In this document: positions 1 to 9,400 of the stretch, piece by piece
How positions within the stretch are numbered: position 1 is the stretch's first letter
Layout of the letters: every line of letters begins with the position of its first letter
NCBI RefSeq assembly: GCF_000485595.1
Contig: NW_014578307.1
Span: forward strand, 32,761-52,760
Source: Priapulus caudatus
Taxonomy: Eukaryota > Priapulida > Priapulimorpha > Priapulimorphida > Priapulidae
DNA: 20,000 bases
Direction of reading: 5' to 3'
Program-made: the position numbers and the translations under genes
Notes under the pieces: model-generated
Told to the model about the DNA's origin: nothing
Database searches by the model: none
What the model saw: only the letters and a program-made list of their open reading frames with translations

Positions 1-756
1 CACACAAAAAAAAGACCCTACCTACCTACCCACTAAAAAAATCATGAGTCGGGGGACAGCAAACATAGAATTTTTTAAGGATGGCCCAATCTTACGATAG
101 AGCGAAGGAGCACATTCGAACCAATCGCTAATGCTAGTAATCGCTGTAAATCCGTAACGCTACCCTCACTCTAGAAGAATTACTGGCCGCATTCACTGGC
201 GTTACTTTTTCGAGTCGGGAAATTTCTTGGGACCCACTTACAGACCTGACGGATAACACTGCAGCAAGTTTACTGCCCTTACTGTACACACAGCTTATTG
301 TAGGAACCACATTATAGTGACCCCCTGTCAGGCTGTAACGCATTAAAATTAGGCTAAGAGTGAACACTCGATGAAACAACACTTTCCCCCAACTTGCAAC
401 AACGAATGCATCGAAAAATCCACCCACGATAAAAATAAGAAATAATATTTCATGCTGGTAATTGGAAGCGAGAAGGAATAAGAATCGCGGCAAAGAAGCC
501 AAAAAGAAATAACCCAAATAACAAAAAGGCAAAAATTTTGTACATATCGATCGTCGGCAAGCAAAAGGCACCATGCTGCCTGCATCCAATGCCAAACTAG
601 ATAGCAGACTAGACTAGCTAGCTAGCTAGATAGATCTAGACATAGATAAAATTAAGTCGATTTTAAAATACAGACAGGGAGAATGTGAGATCTTGCAAAC
701 ACATAGACAGGGAGACACAGAGAAATCACCTACTAAACATGCTAAATTTGGTTGTA
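1..756. other. No gene recognised; short simple repeats
   Basis: A (CCTA)n run lies at 16-31 and CTAG-rich simple sequence at about 604-645. Open frames here are low-complexity or lack any recognisable domain. The run at 16-31 followed by an A-run resembles, in reverse, the (GGTA)n block inside the MITEs at 4030 and 9207, but the rest does not align convincingly. Confidence 0.5.
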
Positions 757-1076
757 GGAGCAGGAAAAAGAACAGAAGGGGGAGGAGGAGGAGCCGGAAA
801 AAGAAGAGAAGAGGAGGAGGAGGCAGAGGTGGAGGAGTAGGAGCAGGAAAAGGAAGAGGAGAGGCGGAGGAGAGTAGGAGCAGGAAAAGGAAGAGAAGGG
901 GGGAGGAGGACAAGGCAGAAGAGGGGAAGAGGACGAAGCGGAGGATTAGGAGGAGGATGGATACGAGCGTGTCTGCTGCACAACAAGAGGAGGAGGGCAG
1001 GAGGCAGATGACCTGGAGGAGTAGGAGCAGGAAAAGGAATGCGGAAGAGAAGGAAAAGGAATGCGGAGGAGGATGG
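757..1076. repeat. Purine-rich (GGA/GAA)n tract
   Basis: The plus strand is almost pure A/G for about 300 bases, built from irregular units such as GGAGCAGGAAAAGGAAGAG. It is interrupted at about 957-988 by a non-purine segment ATACGAGCGTGTCTGCTGCA that recurs at 1078-1097 (ATAGGAGCGTATCTGCTGCG). On the minus strand the tract follows a tRNA-like head (1102-1178), so it may be the expanded pyrimidine-rich tail of a SINE-like element. The long Arg/Glu/Gly-rich or Leu/Pro/Ser-rich open frames across it are artefacts of base composition. Confidence 0.75.
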
Positions 1077-1101
1077 AATAGGAGCGTATCTGCTGCGCAA
1101 C

Positions 1102-1178
1102 AACCTGACTGGGGATCGAACCCAGGACCTCCTCACCGCTTAATCGGCGGGCGCTCTACCTCCCCGAGCTCTCAGGTC
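1102..1178 (-). repeat. tRNA-like sequence: SINE head or tRNA pseudogene
   Basis: Read on the minus strand this folds as a near-complete cloverleaf. The acceptor stem is GACCTGA with TCAGGTT (seven pairs including one G-T). The D stem is GCTC/GAGC. The anticodon stem is CCGC/GCGG with loop CGATTAA. The T arm is CTGGG-TTCGATC-CCCAG, perfect and containing a B box GGTTCGATCC. Position 33 is G instead of the universal U, and the variable region has about four extra bases, so a working tRNA is unlikely. A duplicated downstream motif and a pyrimidine tail follow on the minus strand, as in a tRNA-derived SINE. Confidence 0.7.
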
Positions 1179-1191
1179 GCGTTGCATCGCT

Positions 1192-1222
1192 GGGTCAAAG
1201 GTCACCACGGGGTCAAAGGTCA
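1192..1222 (+). promoter_or_regulatory. Two tandem DR1-like nuclear-receptor motifs
   Basis: GGGTCAAAGGTCA occurs at 1192-1204 and again at 1210-1222, an 18-bp tandem unit. Each is a direct repeat of RGGTCA half-sites spaced by one base, the DR1 form known for RXR/HNF4/COUP-type receptors. A further AGGTCA lies at 1242-1247. This may be part of a repeat family and not a functional element. Confidence 0.45.
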
Positions 1223-1249
1223 TTACAAAGGGAGGCGTAAGAGGTCATC

Positions 1250-1779
1250 AGAAAGTAATGCTGCTTTGCCGCATGCGTGGCCCTAGGCTTGTCGCCGTAG
1301 AGGGGTGGAAAACGAACATGCAAACGTGACGGCACACAAGAGTAAAAAGAAATATAAAGACGGGGGATTCTACGTGTGGCTATCACGAGTATATACAGGT
1401 CTCTTGAGGGAAATTTGACAAAGAGACGGTAATGGCCACTGTGGGGAAAAACGCGCATGATGGATCAAATATAGGAGTATTGAAATACTTATAGGTATAG
1501 TAGATACCAGATATACCTCATCAGTAATAACAGAAATTTCCACAACGGCGAGTTTAAATTCACAACGGCGGCGCCACTGTGCCTTCTATGTATAAGAAAC
1601 CCTGATGTGATATTGAAACTGTTAGCGTGGCGGTTAGAGATAGTGCGTAGTCACTGCGAAGAATCTAGACTAATTACGGCGGTCAGTCAGGTCGGCACCC
1701 GCTTGAGAAAAACAAAATGCGCTCGCCGAAACAGCGACAATGCAATGAGAGCCACCATGCTTGCTTCTGCAAACAACGA
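1250..1779. other. No gene recognised
   Basis: Mixed-composition DNA. The only internal structure seen is the direct repeat CACAACGGCG at 1541-1550 and 1561-1570, the second running into GCGCC. Confidence 0.4.
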
Positions 1780-1935
1780 ACCAGCGGCCTCCCTCACACC
1801 ACCGCACAGCACCGCACAACCAACTTACGACACGCGCCACACAGGCACACGCTGCACCGCACTGCACACACACGAGCGCATCGCACGCAAGCACACACAC
1901 AAACGCAGCTTACGCAACACACACACACACTCCGG
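1780..1935. repeat. CA-rich imperfect simple sequence
   Basis: The plus strand is dominated by CACA, GCACAC and CACACA runs, ending in a pure (CA)n block at about 1917-1930. Cys/Val/Ala-rich or His/Thr-rich frames here reflect composition. Confidence 0.75.
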
Positions 1936-2882
1936 TGTGAAATCGCCTCAGAAGATATTGTCCCGCGGAGCCGCGCGTTTCCACTCTTTGAACGCCAGAC
2001 GCTAGTGCCACGGTGATCGATCGTAACAGCGCACGTCTCCCCCTCCTCCCCTCATCTCTCTCACTCTCTGGTCCCCATTGTGTTTAGCCAAGCCCCTGCC
2101 GTCTACCTTGCCTTTTGGACGGACTATCAGGGTGTCAAATACATCCCGATTTTGCTGTCGACTCCCTGAATTTTACATCTGCAAAGGAGTTCCTTTGGGA
2201 CTGCCTGAAAAACTCTGCTAATATACTAACAAGTCGTCATAGCGACTGCCTCAATGGAATTACCGTATTGTTTCCAGCAACTTGTCCAAAGAAAGATTTG
2301 TGCACACGTGCATCGCATGAAGTCTTCAAATACGCACATCCGTTTTTGTTGTGTGTGCTTTAGTTTTTGAACTTCAGATACGACTCCCTGATTTTCTAAC
2401 GGACAATCACTTGACTATTCTTGGATGAGACGCAATGAGGGTGGCCCATATTTGTATATATTATAACACCTCGTATAACTGACAACAGTGCTTATATAAA
2501 GATATATAAAATCATATTATGGCCATTTCAGACTAAATTTCCTTCCATTTCAAGGTAAGGCCCTCCCACCTACGGCGCTCGCACCCGCAGTCATCCTCGC
2601 TTCGCTCAGATGGTGAGACTCCCTTTTTTCCCACCCTGCTCTCCCTCCTACCCCGTGCTTGCGCCAGCCAGTGGAAAAATACACGGGGGCTCGGCAATTT
2701 AGGCCCCGCGAAATGCCAAAAGGAGCCCCCGAGAATTTTAGAGTCTATTATTAATTCATTAAATTTCATTATTAAATTATTATTATTATATTATTAATTA
2801 ATTATTAATTATTAAGATAGTTTCATTATTTTTCCCCCTGCACCAGCGTTGGCCGTGCGTCGGCGGCGGCTGGGCGTTGTAC
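1936..2882. other. No exon recognised; hairpin and AT-rich block, probably within the next MAT intron
   Basis: MAT exon 5 was looked for on the minus strand and not found. A stem-loop lies at 2684-2731 (CGGGGGCTC/GAGCCCCCG, with an inner GGCAATTT/AAATGCC). An AT-rich stretch of ATTATTA and TTAATTA words occupies 2745-2832. Two short related words, ACTCCCTGAATTTT and ACTCCCTGATTTTC, occur near 2161 and 2382. The 82-codon open frame at 2115-2363 on the plus strand matches nothing I know. Confidence 0.5.
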
Positions 2883-2991
2883 CTGGTCGCCTGCGCCTAT
2901 GTCGTCCTGCGCGCGTCTTCGTGCACGCCCTGAGCGATGTCGGCTCTGCTCTCTCAGCGCTATCATCACGTTGCAGTCGCGTAGTCGAAGC
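2883..2991 (-). pseudogene. Second MAT exon-4-like segment (4b): duplicated, frame-broken exon or mis-sequenced alternative exon
   Basis: Read on the minus strand this aligns end to end with exon 4a: GC-TTC-GAC-TAC at the start, CNVMIAL, QS, DIAQGVHED, then AQDDIGAGDQ, with acceptor TGTAG ending at 2992 and donor CAG|GTACAA at 2882. It is 109 nt instead of 113. Indels are a missing base between the Ala and Cys codons (ACG-TGC became AC-TGC), a compensating pair around the EQQ codons, two missing bases in the Pro codon of QSPD, and one missing base after the HED codons. The nucleotide sequence differs from 4a at many third positions while conserved residues survive, and its QGVH is closer to the family norm than 4a. 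As written it cannot be used without a frameshift into exon 5. It could be a decayed mutually exclusive exon or an intact one with assembly errors. Confidence 0.88.
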
Positions 2992-2992
2992 C

Positions 2993-3022
2993 TACACGAC
3001 GACGACGACGACGACGACGACG
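2993..3022. repeat. (ACG)n microsatellite
   Basis: About nine uninterrupted ACG units directly abut the acceptor side of exon-4-like copy 4b. On the minus strand they form a (CGT)n tract where the polypyrimidine tract should be. Confidence 0.9.
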
Positions 3023-3349
3023 ATGCAACACAACACAACACACGTTAGGTAGCACACAACGCAGCACACGCACGCAAACACACACACACGTGCTGTTAGC
3101 AGACGCGTCTCACCACGACGCAGACGCGGACCGACCACCACGCCCGCTGCAATCTCGCGCGCGCGGTGCGCCTGCTCTCTCCGTCGCTCGCGCGCCTTCC
3201 CCGATCGTTCGGTGACCTCAGATCGACTCGAGAAGAGCGGGTCCCCGGAATTCCGCGGAACTCGGAGATTGCTCGGGACGCGATCCCCCCCGCGACGCGG
3301 GTGTTAGTGACGGGGGGCGGGGGGAGGGAAGGGGAGGCACTCGGTATAC

Positions 3350-3462
3350 CTGGTCGCCTGCCCCGACGTCGTCGTCGGTGCGGTTGGCGTGCGTGCCGTT
3401 AGCTATGTCTGGACTCTGCTGCTCGACAGCGAGTAGCACGTTGCACGTTCGATAGTCGAAGC
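3350..3462 (-). CDS. MAT exon 4 (4a), intact copy with the gating-loop region (residues 106-143)
   Basis: The acceptor ATTTGCAG ends at 3463 and the donor is CAG|GTATAC at 3349 (phase 0). The 113-nt exon completes a Gly codon and encodes [20 protein letters not shown], then [17 protein letters not shown]. From known MAT structures, the segment after QSPDIA is the flexible loop that covers the active site, and GAGDQ begins the nucleotide-binding stretch. Human MAT2A has QGVH followed by acidic residues at this place, so [11 protein letters not shown] is a variant loop. The polypyrimidine tract before the acceptor is poor and GC-rich. This is the copy that keeps the frame open; a damaged second copy lies 358 nt downstream at 2883-2991. 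Confidence 0.93.
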
Positions 3463-6400
3463 CTGCAAATCGCGGCGGGGAAACGTTTCGAGATCACGAC
3501 GCTGGGAGTGTGCGCGGATGCGCTCTTGTTACCGCAGGCGCGAATGCCACCTTATTACCGCGAGTGCGGCTGCGTTCGTTACTGCGCGCGTCACGGCGAA
3601 CGCGGATCCGCTCGACACGGTGCGACCACGCTTACGTGGCAATCCCACGATCGATTGCCAACAATCTACGAGCACGGGCTCCAAGCAACGCAGAAAAAAA
3701 TTCCCCGACCAACCCATCGCTAGGCCTTCCGCGTAGAGACGGCAATCACACCTCGAGCAACGATTTACGACCACGTGACGCGCTCACGCAAACTTTACGA
3801 CCGTGAATTTTATACGCGAGACACGCCGTGAATACAGATGTATGATCGTCTCCCGTCTGTATAACATATATACCTTATCTCACGCCTCTCTGTCGCACCG
3901 CCGTCAATGTTACGCGGGGTAACGCACGACCATTCCCGGCCCGTGACTAACCAGGAATCGCGCAGGTCTGACAGTTCAGTTCGTTTCAGACGTTAAGTCA
4001 CATCACGGTATGTTGTACGTTTGTGCTAAGGCCAAAACAAAATATAGATGTGGTTACCATTTCATGCCGGGAAAAAATAGGGTAGGTAGGTAAAGAAACC
4101 ATTTTATTTTATTGAAACATTTTATTTACGAACCATGTCCGAAGGATGTTGCGTTGTGCCTTTTGAAGCAGGAACTGTCTAATTTTTATTTTTTTTTTTT
4201 TTTTTCTTTAAAGAAAATTGACAATAAAATGTTTAGGGTCGGTCGGGAAACGGTAACCACACCTATATTTTGTTTTGGCCTAATTCAAATTGGCGTTTTG
4301 ACCGTATTTGCGCCCCCACATGCATGACCCTCGCCGCGACCCCACTCACCCTTCAGCGAGTCGTCGTAGCCGATGTCCTTGATGGTGTCGCGGATGACCT
4401 TCTGGTAATCGACGCAGCCGGACGACGTGATCTCTCCCGCCACCAGGATCATTCCCGTCTTTGTAACCGTCTCTGCGGCGCGAAAATGAAAAACACTGAA
4501 AATTTTAAACCGGAAGTCTTCCACACGGGGGATGTGAGAACGCACGTTTTTCCCCCGAGACCGCAGGATTTTGGACTACGGCCTAAAATTCACTTTGCGC
4601 AAGTTTGTTTTCCGTCGTTGCGATCAGGCGATGATAAGGAAGCACGAAGATCACATTAATTAGGCTTTAAAAAGATGTTTGTTTCCGCTAACCCGGCCGA
4701 GTCCATTTTAAACCGCCGTGTCGAAACATTTTACTGTGATCGACAAAAAAAAAACTTGAATTGAAATGACTTTGAAGTCATTATGTGGGCTGTTATAAGT
4801 ATGAAACAAGTATTGTTAGAATACAAAAAATATATAAAATATTTGATAAAAAAAAGGTTTGCCTGCCTAATGTGTCCAATTTTTTTCAGCGCGTTAGCGG
4901 AAACAAACATCTTTTTAAGGCCTAATTAATGTGAACTTAGTGCTTCGTTATCATCGCCTGATCGCACCGACGGAAAACAAACTTGCGCAAAGTGAATTTC
5001 ACGATTCGCTCAAATAGACGGGTGCCTCGAGGACATTCAAGGACCAAGCAAAACGAAACGCAGGAAATTTTAAACCGGGAGAACGTCCACTTTTCCGAGA
5101 TTGCGAGATTTCGGACTAATGCGATCATCGTGCTTCGTTATCGCTCGATCGCAACGACGGAAAACAAACTCTTGTAGATTTAAAAAGATTACAAAGTGAC
5201 ATTTTTTGCTTCGCTCAGACTCAATGATATTCTAAGACGAAACACAAGAACAGCAGACTATCAGGGACACGTATAGCATGTATAGGCGGGGCCGGCCAGA
5301 GCGCGAAACCATCAGATATTCCTCTATCAGCATTGGAGAGATCAACTCCCCGCGATACAGACACAGCCAAGGAAATACAGGTCATCACACGCCCGCGATC
5401 TCGCCCCCCGCCGCTGGCGCCCCCTACGTACTCAGTGTTCACAAAAAACTTCTTGAGCCACTTGCCCTTCGAGCAAGTATTCTGTAAAATGTACATGCCC
5501 GAGTGACATTCTAGTCGCCCAAATATTTTGCAGGAATATTTTCGGAATATCGAGTAAAGAAGTGTTCACCAGACAACTTCTAGACGCCATTCGTTTCCGG
5601 CGTTAACATTTTGTGATTTTAAATTAAAAACCTTTAGTTAACGGCCAGTAGTACGATAGTTTATATGCGTTTTTAAAGCAGGAGCCCGTCAGACAAATGA
5701 GCTTGCAATGCTTACATGCCCGCCGAGATTTATACACGTCTCGGGCGTCCGGCTAAATTTGAATACGGTACTCACCGCAGGCTACCTTTGCGTGCGGATC
5801 CTGCTTGAGGTGAGCGTCGAGTATCGCATCGCTGATCGCGTCGCACACCTTGTCTGAAACAATTGCGAACACCAGGGTAAAAAAAAAAAAAAAAACAGCA
5901 AAAAAAAACACTCGCCAAACTGGGCGAGTGAGTCAATTAACAAGTCAAAGTTAACTCGCCCGAATGGAATCTGTACTCGCGCCCACATTTTAAAACAAAA
6001 TTATTTATTGTCAAACAATATGGGGGAAACACCAAAAACGCCATTGATTAAAACTACACATTTAATTAATTGATCACAAATTATAAGTAGGCGTACCTCC
6101 CGGTAAAACCGTCACAAACAAAGTTAACAAATTTACAAATGCAAAAGGGCCAAGTCGAGAGGCCCCTTTTTTTTCTTAAATCCAAGTCGCACAAAACCAG
6201 CTGAAAGTCCCTAAATGGTCTCCCGTCTTGCCAATAGCATGGCATTCCCGGAAACAAAGCCGGCAAGCCTTTTACATTATCAGAAAGCAACATGCGGTGT
6301 GCCTCAGACAGCTCATGGTAGGAATTGATGTCTCGTTTATAACGGTTCACAGCCGTCAATGAAAGGTGCTGACGTCGCTTAAATCAGTCCCTAAGACTTT

Positions 6401-9400
6401 TTAGGGTTGCCGAGTGCTCCACACACCAAGCACCAACTTCATCCCCTCTGTTGTGTTTTTTGTAACCATGGCCTGCCAAACTGGTCCATTTTTTCATATA
6501 AAACTGCGTTTTCTGTTTTTTGTTCGTCAATCCTGTTCTTTATTTTAATTTAATTTACTTTTCTTCCTGGCTGCTTTGCCCATCAATGAAACGCCCCATG
6601 TTACTGATTTTACTAAATGGCTCAGGGGTTATGTTACCCCCAGGTACTGGGAAGTACCCCGAGGGAACTAGACCCTCCTCACGTTACTATGTTGTTTTAC
6701 TATCAGTGGCTCGAAATAAGAAAAAGTGCCGCAATAGCGACAGCGTCCATCTAACGTCTACTGCGGTGACTCTGTGGTGGAGTGGTGGGATTCTTAAGTA
6801 TAACCCTGTTAAGTCCCAAATGTCTGTTACATACACGCCCCCCCGCCGATAATAGTGGAGATGGCACAGAGATGGTAATCAGGACCTTCCTCATAAAAGA
6901 TATGTCTCGGTGGGTAATTCGTTATGAAAGTTTGCCAGCGAGAATGGCGTGTTACGTTTAAGTGGTCTTTCAGATAAAATGGAAAGCTCCCATCATTCGT
7001 AGTAGCAAAAACATACTATTTGCAAGACAAAGAATCTAGGTAAGCACTCATAGCCATTACCTACGCAAGCCCTACAGGCTGCAGAAATTGCAAATAGAGA
7101 CTGCCACCTGTAAACCAATTATGCACAAAAAACGCCCCAACACATCGACAGCCGACTGGCAGTGGCATATGTTGACATGTAACCATACTGACAGTACAGA
7201 ATGACAATAGGAAATTCATACGATTTAAGGAATCTATACACCTTTTTTAAACCCAATTTTCAGCTTTTGAAGTTTCACTGTGCATTGGTAGCCCTCCAAA
7301 TACATCCAGGCATGTATATGATTTCTACTAGCAAACCCGGCAGTCAAATCTTTCTAACAGACAGTCAAAAATCCATGTTAACCCTCTCTTGAAGGTAGGG
7401 GAGGGGGAGGGCGGGAAGGGGTGGGGAAAGGGGGTGGGGGAGGGAAAGGGGAGGGTGGGGGGAGGGGCTCTTAATAGCAAAAGCATTCACTCCCTTTGTT
7501 AACAGTCCACAAATCCCATGTTTAATCGCCATCCTCTTGAGGGTCCAAAAGGTTATCCGACCACTTACTATACTCTTCGCAGTGTCAGCAGAAGGGACAT
7601 TTTCATGGTCCTTTCAATTAAAGCCATAAAAATGCCTAGTCCCGCTGAAACAAAAAAGTTTTTTCAACCTCGCTCCGTCAGAACCATGTCCTCTCAAAAA
7701 TGTCTCAATCTGCCCCTGTGCCCATGTGACCTTTGACCTGTGACCTCCAATTTCGGCCACGTTGAGGCTTTTCCCTACCATGGATGCTATACACCGCTAA
7801 TCACGAGCCTAAGGTCGAGCCGTTTAGATTTGTGCCGCAATTCTGGCATTCCCTGCCCTATATACCTTAGTTAAGGAGTGAATGTTCCCCTTCTTTTACA
7901 CTCTTGACTTTGACCTTTTGACCCAACCCCCAGCTTCGACACCCAAACTCGTTTGACGATCCCCCCCCCAAATGTGCCGAAATATCGTGACCGGTACGTC
8001 GAGCGGTTAAGATTTGTGCCCAACTGTTGAGGACGGACGATCGGACGATCGACGATCGGACGGCCGATCAAGCGATCTACAAGCTGCATCTGACTATGTC
8101 AGATGAAGCTAAAAAATGGGGTTTTGGTCCTGCGGACACCCAGGCATCAAAATCGGGTTGTCCGCAACCAATTCTGGTTGTCCCAACAAAAATATCCCCA
8201 AATCTCCTGATTTCATCACAATAATAATATGGTCAGAAAACACCCAAAAACAGTGGTGTACCAGGATTTTTTAAGCAAGGGTGGCCAAAAAACAAGCAAA
8301 CTGCGCAAAATAGTGGATGATTAATATTTTAATGGTCCTCCGCCTCCCTCTCCAACACCCTACGGCTCCTCTTACTTCTATGCAATCTTTGTTTTGGGTG
8401 CCATGTAAAAGGCGACACTTTCTGTTTCATTTGTTCCTCTGCTCCCAAGATATGTAATTGTTCCATGGCGGGTCTGAAACTTCCCAAGGAGAGGTGAAAA
8501 ACAAGCCGGGGGGTGGGGGTCCCTCCCCAGAAATTTTGAAAATGTAAGATCGCAGGAGATGGTAACTTTGCAGCAACTTTTTGAGTACATGTAACAGCCT
8601 TCATTCTGAACTACTACAATTCTTCTTTTTTTAACTTTCCGATCAAACTGAAATCCCCACTGCAATGTTGTTTGTTTTTGCAGGCAAAGCCATCGGAATA
8701 ATTCCAAAATAATAATGGAAACTATAATTACCAAATGTAAAGGGGTGAACTTGCTGGTTTGCCTGGATTCCAATCGAGTTTCACCTCTCATAAATCAAAA
8801 CCTGACATATTACCAGTGTTGGAAAATAGCAAAAGCTGGTAATGCCGTCGCTTTCCCACACCATAGATTAATGCGGCCGCATCAGGCCTATAAGTGCTCC
8901 TTGGAGAACCACTGAAAAAACATAAATAAAGGCGTTTTTTTTGGTCAACTTTTGTTATTGGTTGTCCGACCGACCAATGTCTCCCAGACTGGTAGGTTGT
9001 CCGGCAAAACAAATTCTGGTTTGTCCCCCTCGACCAACCGACAACAGCTTATTTCGAGCACTGACTAGTAACGCACAGTTTTTTATGAATTTATATTTGT
9101 TTATACAGGAAGTCAATAGCCCGCGCAAGCCCTTGTCGCTAATGCTACACCACACCGCATACATTGTGCGATCGGTGCGCCCAGTGGGCGAATTGGTATT
9201 ATATAAGGCCAAAAAACAAAGATATATGTTGGTTACCGATATGCGAAAAAATGAGGGTAGGTAGGTAGGAAAACATTTCTTTTTCGTTGAAATATTTATT
9301 TACGAACCTATTGTCCGAAAGAATGATGTGCGTTGTGCCTCTTGAAGCAGGAACTGTCCCCATTCAATATTTTTATTTTATTTTTTTTTACTTTAAAGAA

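Noticed and set aside
134-595. 153-codon minus-strand open frame
   Set aside because: No recognisable domain, and a second frame overlaps it; likely chance in AT-rich DNA.
693-1286. 197-codon Arg/Glu/Gly-rich open frame
   Set aside because: Created by the purine-rich repeat and running through the tRNA-like sequence; not a protein signature.
4586-4999. CRISPR-like or attachment-site interpretation of the repeated arms
   Set aside because: The arms are inverted and long, in a eukaryotic intron; a foldback transposon explains them.
6081-6359. 92-codon minus-strand frame inside MAT intron 1
   Set aside because: No conserved motif and not a MAT exon: MAT exons 1 and 2 join directly in frame without it.
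6520-6852. 110-codon plus-strand frame
   Set aside because: No recognised domain and antisense to the MAT intron; unsupported.
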